Below, piece by piece: positions 17,096 to 26,099 of a stretch of 64,000 nt of DNA (positions are counted from its first letter, which is position 1; every line of letters begins with the position of its first letter). The stretch is from Paenibacillus sp. L3-i20 (GTDB taxonomy: Bacteria > Bacillota > Bacilli > Paenibacillales > Paenibacillaceae), in assembly GCF_022180385.2 (NCBI RefSeq), contig NZ_BQME02000001.1, positions 2,005,678 through 2,069,677 on the forward strand, in the 5' to 3' direction. Position numbers and translations under genes: made by a program. The notes beneath the pieces are model-generated. The model ran no database searches. It was not told the origin of the DNA and was given only the letters and a program-made list of their open reading frames with translations.

Positions 17096-17344
17096 TTATT
17101 CTTTGTGCAAAACTACTTGTAGATTATGTTTGGCAAACACCTCAAGCAAAGCTGCTTTTGCTTCAACCTCATCAGGGCCATGCACATAAAGGCGATACTC
17201 TTGATTTTGATACAAGGTCATGCTCAGACCAAGAATGCTCTTTGCATCGATGAAATGGTCTGGGCTAACGACAAGAACGATGCTGGAAGAAAATTCATTA
17301 GCCTTCATGTTAATATCCACAATAGCTCGAATACCGCTGCCCAT
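17096..17344 (-). CDS. HPr/Crh-like protein without the catalytic histidine
   Basis: An 82-residue protein that aligns with HPr and Crh from helix 1 onward. ANEF matches ASKF/ANRF of HPr/Crh, DAKSILGLSMTL matches NLKSIMGVMSLG of HPr and NAKSIMGLMSLA of Crh, and YVHGPDEVEAKAALLE matches the GxDExxALxxL end. The serine of KSILG corresponds to the regulatory Ser46. The phosphotransfer motif GIHARP is replaced by SGIRAIVD, so the PTS histidine is absent, and the first strand seems shortened. GGAGG lies about 7 bases before the ATG. It is the last gene of the carboxylate operon, 36 bases after malic enzyme. A Crh-like regulatory role with CcpA is inferred. Confidence 0.7.
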   Translation of the reverse strand: MGSGIRAIVDINMKANEFSSSIVLVVSPDHFIDAKSILGLSMTLYQNQEYRLYVHGPDEVEAKAALLEVFAKHNLQVVLHKE

Positions 17345-17380
17345 AAAATAATCCTCCGTTTCAGTTATGGAATATTCCTG

Positions 17381-18802
17381 TTATCTGAACTCTCTTGGAA
17401 TTCTACGTGCTACCCCTGTTCGTATCGCAGCTTTGATTACCAGATCTCTTATGCCGGCTACGACTTGCTGGTTGAACACACTAGGAATAATATAATGTTT
17501 GCTTCGCTCATCATCGGAGATAGCAGATGCAATCGCTTCAGCTGCTGCCAGCTTCATTTCTTCATTAATTTCGGTAGCTCTGCAATCCAGAGCCCCACGG
17601 AAGATGCCTGGGAAACATAATACGTTGTTAATTTGGTTCGGATAATCTGAGCGACCAGTTGCGATAAGACCAACAATATCTTCAACTTCATCTGGTTGAA
17701 TTTCAGGTGTTGGGTTAGCCATTGCGAATACAATTGGTTGATCTGCCATGGACTCTACATCTTTACGCTTCAACAACCCGCCAGCCGAGAGCCCGATGAA
17801 CACATCTGCTCCTTGAATAAGTTCTTGTAACGATCCTTGAATGCGTTCAGGATTCGTATTCTGAGCGTACCAGTTCCACATCTTATTATCATAAGTGACA
17901 TCTGCGGAGAGTGCTCCGTGACGATCAACACCGATAATGTTTTTTACTCCTGCGGACAATAAAATTCTGCTGCAAGCTATACCAGCTGCGCCAATTCCAC
18001 AGAATACAACTTTTATGTCGGGAAGGGATTTCCCTACGACTTTCAGTGCATTAATCAAGGCGGCGTATACAACAACAGCTGTGCCATGTTGGTCATCATG
18101 GAATACCGGAATATCAAGCTCTTCCCGAAGTCTTTCTTCAATCTCGAAGCAACGCGGTGAGGAAATATCCTCAAGGTTGATTCCGCCGAATGCAGGAGCT
18201 ATCGCTTTAATAGTAGCGATGATACTTTCTGTATCCTGTGTGTCCAAGCAGATTGGGAAGGAGTCAACATCTGCTAATTGCTTGAACAGCATCGACTTTC
18301 CTTCCATTACTGGCATAGCAGCATACGGACCAATATTGCCTAGCCCGAGAACTGCGCTGCCATCAGATATAACAGCGACCGTATTGCGTTTAACAGTTAA
18401 TGTAAAAGCTTTACGAGGCTCTTCGTGAATAGCCATACATACGCGCGCAACATCTGGTGTGTACACACGTGATAGGTCATCACGGTTTTGAATTGGGGCT
18501 TTCAGCTTCGTTTCGATCTTACCGCCTAAATGTAACAAAAAGGTACGGTCTGATAGGTTGACTAAGCGAATGCCTGACATGCTGCGAATTCTTTCGGTAA
18601 TGATATCAATATCAACGGTATCAACAACTGTGATCGTAACATCACGGACGGTTATATGTTTGCTGGTTTGAATAACGTCGATGGCTACAATATCTCCACC
18701 TGCTTCGAATATAGCGGAAGCAACTTGACCGAAGTTTGCCTCGTTCGTATCCATTTCGATCCTTGCGATAATACTTTTACCGCCCAGTTTGTTAGAATTC
18801 AT
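17381..18802 (-). CDS. NAD-type malic enzyme with N-terminal ACT domain
   Basis: A 473-residue malate dehydrogenase (oxaloacetate-decarboxylating), which converts malate to pyruvate, CO2 and NAD(P)H. Residues about 10-85 form an ACT domain. The catalytic region follows: RVYTPDVARVCMAI, KRNTVAVISDGSAVLGLGN, MEGKSMLFKQLADVDSFPI, FGGINLEDISSPRCF with the metal ligands, FHDDQHGTAVV, and a Rossmann segment VVFCGIGAAGIACSRIL. An ATG at 18814 is also in frame, but GGAGG sits between the two, 5 bases before the ATG at 18802. It lies between tctA and the HPr-like gene in one operon. This fits uptake of malate or a related acid followed by conversion to pyruvate. Confidence 0.92.
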   Translation of the reverse strand: MNSNKLGGKSIIARIEMDTNEANFGQVASAIFEAGGDIVAIDVIQTSKHITVRDVTITVVDTVDIDIITERIRSMSGIRLVNLSDRTFLLHLGGKIETKLKAPIQNRDDLSRVYTPDVARVCMAIHEEPRKAFTLTVKRNTVAVISDGSAVLGLGNIGPYAAMPVMEGKSMLFKQLADVDSFPICLDTQDTESIIATIKAIAPAFGGINLEDISSPRCFEIEERLREELDIPVFHDDQHGTAVVVYAALINALKVVGKSLPDIKVVFCGIGAAGIACSRILLSAGVKNIIGVDRHGALSADVTYDNKMWNWYAQNTNPERIQGSLQELIQGADVFIGLSAGGLLKRKDVESMADQPIVFAMANPTPEIQPDEVEDIVGLIATGRSDYPNQINNVLCFPGIFRGALDCRATEINEEMKLAAAEAIASAISDDERSKHYIIPSVFNQQVVAGIRDLVIKAAIRTGVARRIPREFR

Positions 18803-18837
18803 GGCTGCCTCCATTACATATACGGAATAGGTTGCGT

Positions 18838-20364
18838 TTAGCCTTCGTCGTTAACAATAACTTCTTTACCTTTTCTTTTAATAAGAATCGGTACTGTAAT
18901 CCATAGAACAGCAATAATTAAAAAAGTTAGTGACATTGGCTTCTGCAGGAATATCATAAAGTCGCCATTAGAAATTGTAAGCGCTCTGCGCATATTGTTT
19001 TCGATCATTGGACCAAGTACAAGGCCAAGGACTAACGGAGCAAGCGGATAATCATTACGAGCTAACAAGAAACCTGCAACTCCGCAACCTAGCATTAGCA
19101 TCAAGTCAAAGATTTGTGCTTGAACTGCGTAAACACCAAAGATAGAAATAGCAACAATAATCGGAATCAAATACTTTGGTGGTGTTTGAATAATTTTTGC
19201 AAACACTTTTACAAGCGGCATATTCAATATGAGCAACAACAGGTTACCGATTAGCATACTTGCAATCAATCCCCATGCAACTTGTGGATGCTCTTCGAAT
19301 AACAAGGGACCTGGCTGAACGTTGTACATAATTAGGGCACCCATTAGAATAGCCGTTGTACCCGAACCAGGAATACCAAGTGTAAGAAGTGGAATCATCG
19401 CACCGCCAGATGCAGCGTTATTAGCTGATTCTGGTGCAGCAACACCTGCAATGTTGCCTTTTCCGAAGGATTCAGGGTTTTTGCTTATTTTTTTCTCCAA
19501 AATGTAGCTGAAGAAGGAAGCTAGCGTTGCACCAGCACCAGGTAATATACCGATAAAGAAACCAAGAACGGAACCACGAGCAATTGGAGCTGCGCTGTCC
19601 TTAAGATCCTTTTTAGTTGGAAGAATACGTCCGATCTTTGCAGTAGGGCCTGCTGAATAGTCTTTTTCAAGAATTGTTTTGAATACTTCACCGAGAGCGA
19701 ATAGACCAACAGCAATCGTTAGAAATTCTAAACCGGAGTAGAGTATAGGAATATCGAATGTAAATCTGGCTACACCCGATACAGTATCCATGCCAATTGT
19801 AGCGAGCAATAAACCAAATACGGTCATAATTAATGCTTTCGTAATGGATTTGCCTGCTAGACCGCTAACTGCGCAAAGTCCAAGCAACATTAGAGAAAAG
19901 TAGTCTGCCGGTCCGAACCTGATCGCAAGTTCCGATAACGGCTGAGCAAGTGCGATAAGGGCAACAAGGGAAAATAGTCCTGCTGCAAACGAACCGATTG
20001 CGGAAATGGACAATGCTGCTCCAGCACGACCTTGTTTCGCCATTTGATAACCATCGAGGGTGGTCACAACTGATGATGATTCCCCGGGGGTATTGAGTAA
20101 GATTGAGGTCGTTGAACCTCCGTACATAGCGCCATAATATACACCAGCAAGCAAAATGATGGAGCTTGTTGCAGCTGCCTCTGCGGGCAACCCGCCTGTC
20201 ATAGAAGCTGTAACCGGAATCAATAGAGCGACACCGCTCATAGGACCGATACCAGGTAGAACGCCAACGGAAGTGCCAATGATTACACCAATTAAGGCAA
20301 AAAGGAGATTATGCCATTGAAAGGCTGTGGCGAAACCGTCTGCTAAATAATCCAAGATGCTCAT
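18838..20364 (-). CDS. tctA: Tripartite tricarboxylate transporter, large permease subunit TctA
   Basis: A 508-residue membrane protein with about 11-12 helices. GVIIGTSVGVLPGIGPMSGV and GAMYGGSTTSILLNTPGE are the conserved first-half motifs of TctA, repeated in the second half as GFFIGILPGAGATLASFFSY and MIPLLTLGIPGSGTTAILMG. It forms the main translocation channel with TctB and receives substrate from TctC. It is 17 bases downstream of tctB. TTT systems take up citrate and other di- and tricarboxylates; the malic enzyme that follows suggests a C4 acid here. Confidence 0.93.
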   Translation of the reverse strand: MSILDYLADGFATAFQWHNLLFALIGVIIGTSVGVLPGIGPMSGVALLIPVTASMTGGLPAEAAATSSIILLAGVYYGAMYGGSTTSILLNTPGESSSVVTTLDGYQMAKQGRAGAALSISAIGSFAAGLFSLVALIALAQPLSELAIRFGPADYFSLMLLGLCAVSGLAGKSITKALIMTVFGLLLATIGMDTVSGVARFTFDIPILYSGLEFLTIAVGLFALGEVFKTILEKDYSAGPTAKIGRILPTKKDLKDSAAPIARGSVLGFFIGILPGAGATLASFFSYILEKKISKNPESFGKGNIAGVAAPESANNAASGGAMIPLLTLGIPGSGTTAILMGALIMYNVQPGPLLFEEHPQVAWGLIASMLIGNLLLLILNMPLVKVFAKIIQTPPKYLIPIIVAISIFGVYAVQAQIFDLMLMLGCGVAGFLLARNDYPLAPLVLGLVLGPMIENNMRRALTISNGDFMIFLQKPMSLTFLIIAVLWITVPILIKRKGKEVIVNDEG

Positions 20365-20381
20365 TCAAGTTCCTCCCACAC

Positions 20382-20837
20382 TCATGATAGCCAAGACGGG
20401 AAGCCTGGCATTGTGCCTTCAAGTAAAACGACAAATATAACGTATACACCAGCAGAGAATAAGCCGGCAATAATGATAGACCGCAGCATTTTCCCTTTTT
20501 CGATTACCTGGAATCCGATTAATAGGAAAAGGAACGTACCTATAATGTAACCGATGAATTCAAGGAAGAAGGCATAGAGGAAAGCTGCACCAAAAATAAT
20601 GAAAAACCGTTTGTAATCCAAATTAGCTTTTTCTTTGCTAGGAGCTTTGGATTTCAGCACCTCATAAAACAACCGAATGCTAAGCAGTACTAGCGCAAGC
20701 CCAAGTCCAAATGGGAAAATATTTGGACCAACTGAGCTTCCGTAGGCGGAGGAGCTGATCTCCGCGCTCTGCCACATGAATCCGATTCCGAGAAGTAAGA
20801 AGACAAAGCTAGCATATCGATCGAAAGTCTTATTCAT
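20382..20837 (-). CDS. tctB: Tripartite tricarboxylate transporter, small permease subunit TctB
   Basis: A 151-residue protein with four membrane helices (about 10-28, 40-58, 82-100 and 105-145 as two closely spaced segments). The GPNIFPFGLGLALVLLSIRL segment is the conserved core of the TctB family. A longer frame from 20891 is open, but AAGGAGGTG lies 7 bases before the ATG at 20837, so that start is chosen. It sits between tctC and tctA and is preceded by an intercistronic stem-loop. Confidence 0.88.
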   Translation of the reverse strand: MNKTFDRYASFVFLLLGIGFMWQSAEISSSAYGSSVGPNIFPFGLGLALVLLSIRLFYEVLKSKAPSKEKANLDYKRFFIIFGAAFLYAFFLEFIGYIIGTFLFLLIGFQVIEKGKMLRSIIIAGLFSAGVYVIFVVLLEGTMPGFPSWLS

Positions 20838-20864
20838 AAGTGACACCTCCTTAAGGATAAAGAA

Positions 20865-20889
20865 GAGGAGAGAACAAGGCCCTCTCCTC
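20865..20889 (-). terminator. Intercistronic stem-loop between tctC and tctB
   Basis: On the minus strand GAGGAGAG pairs with CTCTCCTC across a 9-base loop, followed by TTCTTTA. Such a partial terminator or 3'-end protector commonly raises expression of the binding protein over the permeases. Confidence 0.65.
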
Positions 20890-20907
20890 AAGGCACTATG
20901 CTTATTT

Positions 20908-21915
20908 TTACTTTTGCATGCCTAGAGCTGTAAGCAATTCTTGAACATCTTTTTCTTGCTCAGCTAGGTAAGCTGAGAAGTCAGCTGAATTTTTGTACTC
21001 GCTTGCCCAGTCGTTTGCAGTAAGTTCTTTCGTCCAAGCTTCGTTTTCGGAAAGAGATTTAAGCGTTTTGTCCCAGTAAGCAAGTTCTTTATCAGTCATT
21101 TCTTTTGGTCCAAATACGCCGCGCCAGATCAAGAACTCAGCATCCAAACCTAGCTCTTTCATAGTTGGAACATCTGCGAAATCTCCACCTAGACGTTCAG
21201 GGGAAGTAACAGCAAGAATTTTGATCTTGCCTGCTTTCAAGTAGCTGCCAAGTGAAGAAATGTCAGTTCCGATTGCATCTGCGTTATTGCCAAGTAGGGC
21301 TGCGATAGCTTCGCCGCCGCCATCATAGGACAAGTAGTTTACTGCTTTAGGATCAACGCCAGATTTGAATGCTGGCAATACGCTGATCAAATGGTCCATT
21401 GAACCAGGAGCAGATCCACCAGCAAGCGTTAGTGATTTTGGATCAGCTTTCAATGCATCGATAAGTGATTGTAGATCTGTGAATTTGGAATCAGCCGCAA
21501 CTGCGATAGCGCCAAAATCTTTTGTCAGTTGTGCAAGAGGTTTTACATCCTTGTACCCGTAAGGGCTGTTGCCTTCTTTTTTAAGATTATTAATTAAGAT
21601 TGGTGGTGAGCTAACGAACAGTTTGTAAGGGTCTTTGCTGTCTTTCGCTACGTATTCTGCTAGGAATACGGTACCGCCGCCGCCTGGTTTGTTCTCTACT
21701 GTCATCGTTTGATCAACAAGCTTTGTTTCCGTCAAAACTTTTACTAGGGATCTTGCAGTTTTGTCCCATCCACCGCCAGCGCCTGATGGTGCTGTTACGA
21801 CAAATGGTTTGCTTGGGTAACTTCCACCGCTACCGCCTGATGAACTACAAGCAGTTAAACTTACGACAAGAACTACTGCTGCAGCTATCATTTTCCAACC
21901 GTTCATCTTTTTCAT
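20908..21915 (-). CDS. tctC: Tripartite tricarboxylate transporter substrate-binding lipoprotein TctC
   Basis: A 335-residue TTT-family (Bug-like) binding protein. The N-terminus has a basic start, a hydrophobic core and the lipobox SLTAC with Cys23, so it is anchored as a lipoprotein, followed by a Ser/Gly linker. The mature part shows the family's PSGAGGGWDKTAR first loop, the VENKPGGGGTVFLAEY motif and the LTLAGGSAPGSMDHL second loop, which bind the carboxylates through water bridges. It is the first gene of the operon, with a cre site 51 bases upstream of its start. It likely binds malate, citrate or a similar acid. Confidence 0.92.
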   Translation of the reverse strand: MKKMNGWKMIAAAVVLVVSLTACSSSGGSGGSYPSKPFVVTAPSGAGGGWDKTARSLVKVLTETKLVDQTMTVENKPGGGGTVFLAEYVAKDSKDPYKLFVSSPPILINNLKKEGNSPYGYKDVKPLAQLTKDFGAIAVAADSKFTDLQSLIDALKADPKSLTLAGGSAPGSMDHLISVLPAFKSGVDPKAVNYLSYDGGGEAIAALLGNNADAIGTDISSLGSYLKAGKIKILAVTSPERLGGDFADVPTMKELGLDAEFLIWRGVFGPKEMTDKELAYWDKTLKSLSENEAWTKELTANDWASEYKNSADFSAYLAEQEKDVQELLTALGMQK

Positions 21916-21965
21916 AGATAAATGCCCCCTTTGGAATCAATACAATGTCGCTTCCGTGACATTTC

Positions 21966-21979
21966 TGAAAGCGCTTTCG
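21966..21979. promoter_or_regulatory. CcpA cre site upstream of tctC
   Basis: TGAAAGCGCTTTCG matches the cre consensus TGWNANCGNTNWCA at every fixed position except the last, and its AAAGCGCTTT core is a perfect palindrome. Its place between tctC and the divergent kinase gene fits catabolite repression of the carboxylate operon. Confidence 0.65.
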
Positions 21980-22041
21980 TATGGAATATATTTATACTAT
22001 CATTGGAAATTATTAATGAACAGAATACCCGCATAAGTTGA

Positions 22042-22055
22042 AAAATGATCATTTT
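22042..22055. promoter_or_regulatory. Palindrome in the tctC/kinase divergent region
   Basis: AAAATGATCATTTT is a perfect 14-base palindrome midway between the divergent tct operon and two-component genes. It could be a binding site for the adjacent response regulator. The surroundings are very AT-rich, so chance is possible. Confidence 0.35.
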
Positions 22056-22170
22056 ACTAATTTTGTTCATAAAATTTACGTTATAATAATATATAATTGC
22101 TTTGTTCCGAGAAGTATGTAGAATACAATAAGGAAGTTGAGTTTTGCATATTGAGTACGGGGGCGAATGA

Positions 22171-23781
22171 ATGCGGTTACAAACGAGGCTGATTTTGCTA
22201 ATTGGAAGTCTTCTGTTTATCGTCATAATCGCGTTAACTTTCAGCTTTGAACGGTTACTTGTGAATACATTAGAAAAAAATATTGGAACTTCAGCATTGA
22301 AGCTGGCCAAGACGGTTGCGCTAATGGATGTAATCCGGGACGCCTTTAATGATGAAAATCCGTCGCATACAATTCAGCCTATTGTTGAGAAGATTAGGTT
22401 GGAGACAGATGCGGAATATATCGTAATTGGGAATAAGGATGGTATCCGATATGCACATCCGATATCAGAACGAATAGGGCAAAAGATGGTTGGGGGAGAC
22501 AATGGTCCAGTTCTCGATGGAATGTCGATCATTTCTAAGGCTGTCGGCTCGATGGGACCTTCTCTGCGAGGGAAAACACCAATTTATAATGATAAAAATG
22601 AAGTTATTGGTATCGTCTCCGTCGGTATACTATTAGAAGATGTAGAAGCTTCGGCTTATGAATATCGTACTAGAGTTATTTTATTCGCGGGAATGGCATT
22701 ACTGCTGGGAAGTTTAGGTGCGATCTGGATTTCGGGAAGAGTGAAGCGATCGATCCACGGTCTTGAGCCGAAGGAAATCGGATTGCTGTACCAAGAGAAA
22801 CGGGCGATTCTAGAAACGATTCATGAAGGAATCATCGCTATCAACTTGGAAGGAATCGTTACACAAGCGAACCAAACAGCGAAGAAACTAATTGATCCTC
22901 TAGAGAGTATGGAAGTAACAGGACAGCATATTAGAGATGTGATTCCTGATTCAAGACTGCTCGAAGTCATTCAATCTGGGAAAGCAGAAAAGGATCAAGA
23001 GATGATGATTAGAGACAGCGTCGTTGTTGTTAATCGATTGCCGATCTTCGACCATCAGCATCAGGTTGTTGGTGCAGTATCCAGCTTCCGAAATAAGTCT
23101 GAGCTGCTAAGGTTGACAGAGGAACTGTCGCAGGTTAAGCGCTATACGGAGGCGCTTCGGGCACAGACACATGAATATTCTAATAAACTGTATACAATAT
23201 ATGGGCTTATTCAGTTAGAATCTTATCAGGAAGCGATGGATCTCATCACGCATGAATCTAATGTGCACCAGAATCTGATTCATTTTCTAATGAAGGAAAT
23301 TCCCGATCCAATCGTTGGGGGAATAGTGATTGGAAAATTTAATCGCGCTAAAGAGCTTAAGGTAAGATTAGAAATAGACGAAAATAGTACGTTTAAAGAT
23401 ATACCGAGTTTTATTAGTAGAAATCATCTAGTTACGATAATTGGTAACTTAATTGATAATGCATTAGAGGCCACACTTGCTTCTAGTTCACGAGACAAAT
23501 GGGTAGATACGTTGTTTTGCGATAAAGGGGACACGTTGTTGATTGAAGTGGCTGATAGTGGAGAAGGTATTTCTGAAGAAGTTGCCCATAGTGTATTTGA
23601 ACTAGGGTTTTCTACGAAGAAAGAGAGTAATCGGGGATTTGGGCTTTCGATTGTAAGCGGGGCTGTGCAGCAACTCGGTGGTAAGATCCATTTTAGAAAT
23701 GCCAATCAGGGTGGCGCTATATTTACGGTTGTCATTCCAAAGGTGAGGGGGGTTTCTCATGATTCGAGTCGTAATCATTGA
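22171..23781 (+). CDS. CitA/DcuS/MalK-type carboxylate sensor histidine kinase
   Basis: A 536-residue membrane kinase. A first helix (about 7-27) is followed by an extracellular PAS-like (CitA/DcuS) ligand domain (about 35-165), with RYAHPISERIG and GSMGPSLRGKTPIY matching its ligand-binding loops. A second helix lies at about 170-190, then a cytoplasmic PAS domain (about 210-320) and a SpoOB-type kinase core with phospho-acceptor His334 in RAQTHEYSNKLY. The ATPase domain has an N box (IGNLIDNALEA), DSGEGI and RGFGLSIV. It overlaps its response regulator gene by 23 bases. It is divergent from the tct operon and presumably senses the same di- or tricarboxylate. Confidence 0.92.
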   Translation: MRLQTRLILLIGSLLFIVIIALTFSFERLLVNTLEKNIGTSALKLAKTVALMDVIRDAFNDENPSHTIQPIVEKIRLETDAEYIVIGNKDGIRYAHPISERIGQKMVGGDNGPVLDGMSIISKAVGSMGPSLRGKTPIYNDKNEVIGIVSVGILLEDVEASAYEYRTRVILFAGMALLLGSLGAIWISGRVKRSIHGLEPKEIGLLYQEKRAILETIHEGIIAINLEGIVTQANQTAKKLIDPLESMEVTGQHIRDVIPDSRLLEVIQSGKAEKDQEMMIRDSVVVVNRLPIFDHQHQVVGAVSSFRNKSELLRLTEELSQVKRYTEALRAQTHEYSNKLYTIYGLIQLESYQEAMDLITHESNVHQNLIHFLMKEIPDPIVGGIVIGKFNRAKELKVRLEIDENSTFKDIPSFISRNHLVTIIGNLIDNALEATLASSSRDKWVDTLFCDKGDTLLIEVADSGEGISEEVAHSVFELGFSTKKESNRGFGLSIVSGAVQQLGGKIHFRNANQGGAIFTVVIPKVRGVSHDSSRNH

Positions 23782-24454
23782 GGACGATGTTCGTATAGCT
23801 GAGATCAATAAACGGTTTGTTGAGAAAGTTGAAAACTTTGAAGTAGTAGGTATCGCTACAGATAAGCAGCAGGCGTACGAGCATCTGGAAATACTAATTC
23901 CAGATCTGGTTCTTCTCGATATATTTTTCCCGGATATGAACGGTCTTGATCTGCTTCAGCATATACATCGGAATTATCCGAAAACTGAAGTGATGATCAT
24001 AACAGCGGCGAAGGAATTCGAAACGGTACGTGAAGCGATTCGTGGTGGCGTCTACGACTTTATGATCAAGCCGATCGTATTTGATAGGTTCCAAGAAAAG
24101 CTAAAAACTTATCAAAAGTACCATGAGCAGATGAACCTACTTGGCGGTGCGAACAAACATGTGGATCAGCAAGGGATCGACCAACTGCTTTGGGGCACAG
24201 CTGGCGAGCGAGTGGATAAGGAAACATATTTGCCCAAAGGAATTGATAAAATTACGAGTGAAAAGATTCTCTCTTATATAGAGGGAAGAGAAGAAGTATG
24301 GACAGCAGAGGAGTTAGGCAGAAGAGGTGGTTTTAGTCGTACGACTGCTCGCAGATATTTAGAATATTTTGTCGATAAAGGTATATTAATCGCTGATATT
24401 TCGTACGGAACGGTAGGCAGACCGGAACGGGTCTATCGTAGGAATGAAGGCTAG
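23759..24454 (+). CDS. CitB/DcuR/MalR-type response regulator
   Basis: A 231-residue regulator. The receiver domain (about 1-120) has the acidic pocket IIEDD, phospho-acceptor Asp54 in LVLLDIFFPD, and the conserved Lys in MIKPI. The C-terminal part (about 170-231) is a helix-turn-helix, with WTAEELGRRGGFSRTTARRY as the probable recognition unit and a GTVGRPERVY wing, as in CitB-type regulators. Its start lies inside the end of the kinase gene, which implies translational coupling. The likely target is the divergent tctC promoter. Confidence 0.92.
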   Translation: MIRVVIIEDDVRIAEINKRFVEKVENFEVVGIATDKQQAYEHLEILIPDLVLLDIFFPDMNGLDLLQHIHRNYPKTEVMIITAAKEFETVREAIRGGVYDFMIKPIVFDRFQEKLKTYQKYHEQMNLLGGANKHVDQQGIDQLLWGTAGERVDKETYLPKGIDKITSEKILSYIEGREEVWTAEELGRRGGFSRTTARRYLEYFVDKGILIADISYGTVGRPERVYRRNEG

Positions 24455-24487
24455 TAGTGAAGTCATTATCCCGTCCTAATCTTATAT

Positions 24488-24547
24488 AAAAAATGATCAA
24501 GGCGCTGACTTCTAGGTAGAATTCTCTACTTAGAAGTCAGCGCCTTG
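24488..24547. terminator. Strong bidirectional terminator
   Basis: CAAGGCGCTGACTTCTA pairs with TAGAAGTCAGCGCCTTG around a 16-base loop. A run of six A at 24488-24493 becomes T6 on the minus strand, so it should stop the ABC-F gene, and it also follows the response regulator gene. Confidence 0.9.
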
Positions 24548-24598
24548 TGTGTTAAGTTGCACGTATAAAAAGTTGGACTGTTCTTGTTCGCGACACTG

Positions 24599-26080
24599 TC
24601 AGCTTAGCTCAATCACTTTGGTAGCGACACGGTCGCGAAATTCCGAATCGTGCTCTACGAACACGATAGTTGGCGCATATTGGAGCAGGAGCTCCTCAAT
24701 CTGCATCCGGGAAATCAAATCAACGAAGTTGAGTGGTTCGTCCCAAATATGCAGATGTGCCTCTTCGCACAGGCTCCTCGCGAGCAACACTTTCTTTTTC
24801 TGCCCGCCGCTTAACGCCCCCATATCCTTTTCGAACTGAATTCGGGCGAAATCGAGTTTCCGCAAAATAGCCTTGAATAAGCTTTCGTCGACATTGTGCT
24901 CGGCAGCATAATCGCTTAACGAACCACGCAGATGAGATGTATCCTGGGATACATACGAAATTTTCAGGTGTGGTTCCCGCCGGAACGTGCCAGTATAGGA
25001 TAGTTCCTCTCCGCAAAGTAGGCGCAGCAGACTTGACTTCCCCGATCCGTTTGGACCTGATATCGCAAGCCTATCCCCTTGCTCGATCGTCAAATGAATG
25101 TTCTCGCATACTGGTCTGTCCCCGTAATAAATCGTGACGTCGTCCAATGCGAATAGCTCGGATTTTGAATACGCAAGCTGCGAAATCGCAAGGTTTTCTG
25201 CCTGCTCGATGTTTTTCAACAATTTAGATTTCTCTACTGTTGCAGTATGCTGCCGCTGCTCGATGGATTTTGCACGTTTCATCATTTTGGCGGCTTTGTG
25301 CCCGACGTAACCTTTGTCTAGCCTGGAGCCGGAGTTGCGTGTACCATTTTTCGATTTTTCAATCTCGTGCGACCAGCCGCTAGTACGTTTGGCAGCATCG
25401 GAGAGCCGTTGAATGTCCTTGTGCAACTTTTCATTTTGCGCCAAATCATACGAGTCCTGCCGGGTTTTGTTCGTCCACCAACTCGAGAAGTTGCCCCTTT
25501 GGATCTCTATATTCGTTTTATTTATTGACAAAATGTGATCGACGCAGCGGTCGAGAAATGAACGATCATGGGATACAAGAATAAAACCGCGCTTCTTATT
25601 TAAATAATCGCCAACAAGCTTGCGGGCATGCAAGTCAAGATGGTTGGTAGGTTCATCAATCAGTAAAAAGTTGTTGTCCCTGATGAACAATGCTGCTAGT
25701 TGTACTTTAGTTTGCTCGCCTTGGGATAACGTTTGGTAAGGGCGGTATAAGACGTCTTCCGATACCTTCAGCAGGTTTAGCTCGCGCAACAACTTCCATG
25801 GCTCATAACCTGGTACAATCTCTTCGACGGCATCGACGGTAAAAGACTCCGGATGTTCTAGTGAAAATGGGAAGTAATTAAACTCGATGGGTGCTGAGAT
25901 TGTTCCGCTGTATTCGTATTTACCTTGAAGCAAGTTTAGAAATGTCGTTTTGCCTCGGCCGTTCCGCCCTGTAAACCCTAGTTTCCAGTCAGTGTCGATT
26001 TGAAAATGAACATTTTCAAAAACGGGGTCGTAGCTGCCCGGATATGCAAAAGTGAGATTGGATACTTGAATGGCAGTCAT
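24599..26080 (-). CDS. Lsa-type ABC-F ribosomal protection protein
   Basis: A 493-residue soluble protein with two ABC domains and no membrane segments. Domain 1 has Walker A GRNGRGKTTF, signature LSQGEQTKV, and Walker B FLLIDEPTNHLD. Domain 2 has Walker A GPNGSGKSS, signature LSGGQKKKV and a Walker B variant LHIWDEPLNFVD. The linker between them (about 190-285) is basic and helical and would reach the ribosomal drug site. The FAYPGSYDPVFENV start and GTRNSGSRLDKGYVGHKAAK linker match Lsa proteins, which remove lincosamides, streptogramin A and pleuromutilins. Longer starts run into a terminator hairpin; AAAGGA lies 8 bases before the ATG at 26080. Resistance is inferred from the family. Confidence 0.88.
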   Translation of the reverse strand: MTAIQVSNLTFAYPGSYDPVFENVHFQIDTDWKLGFTGRNGRGKTTFLNLLQGKYEYSGTISAPIEFNYFPFSLEHPESFTVDAVEEIVPGYEPWKLLRELNLLKVSEDVLYRPYQTLSQGEQTKVQLAALFIRDNNFLLIDEPTNHLDLHARKLVGDYLNKKRGFILVSHDRSFLDRCVDHILSINKTNIEIQRGNFSSWWTNKTRQDSYDLAQNEKLHKDIQRLSDAAKRTSGWSHEIEKSKNGTRNSGSRLDKGYVGHKAAKMMKRAKSIEQRQHTATVEKSKLLKNIEQAENLAISQLAYSKSELFALDDVTIYYGDRPVCENIHLTIEQGDRLAISGPNGSGKSSLLRLLCGEELSYTGTFRREPHLKISYVSQDTSHLRGSLSDYAAEHNVDESLFKAILRKLDFARIQFEKDMGALSGGQKKKVLLARSLCEEAHLHIWDEPLNFVDLISRMQIEELLLQYAPTIVFVEHDSEFRDRVATKVIELS

Positions 26081-26099
26081 GGCAGTCATCCTTTCATAT

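Noticed and set aside
17937-18428. A 163-codon plus-strand frame
   Set aside because: It lies entirely antisense to the well-supported malic enzyme gene.
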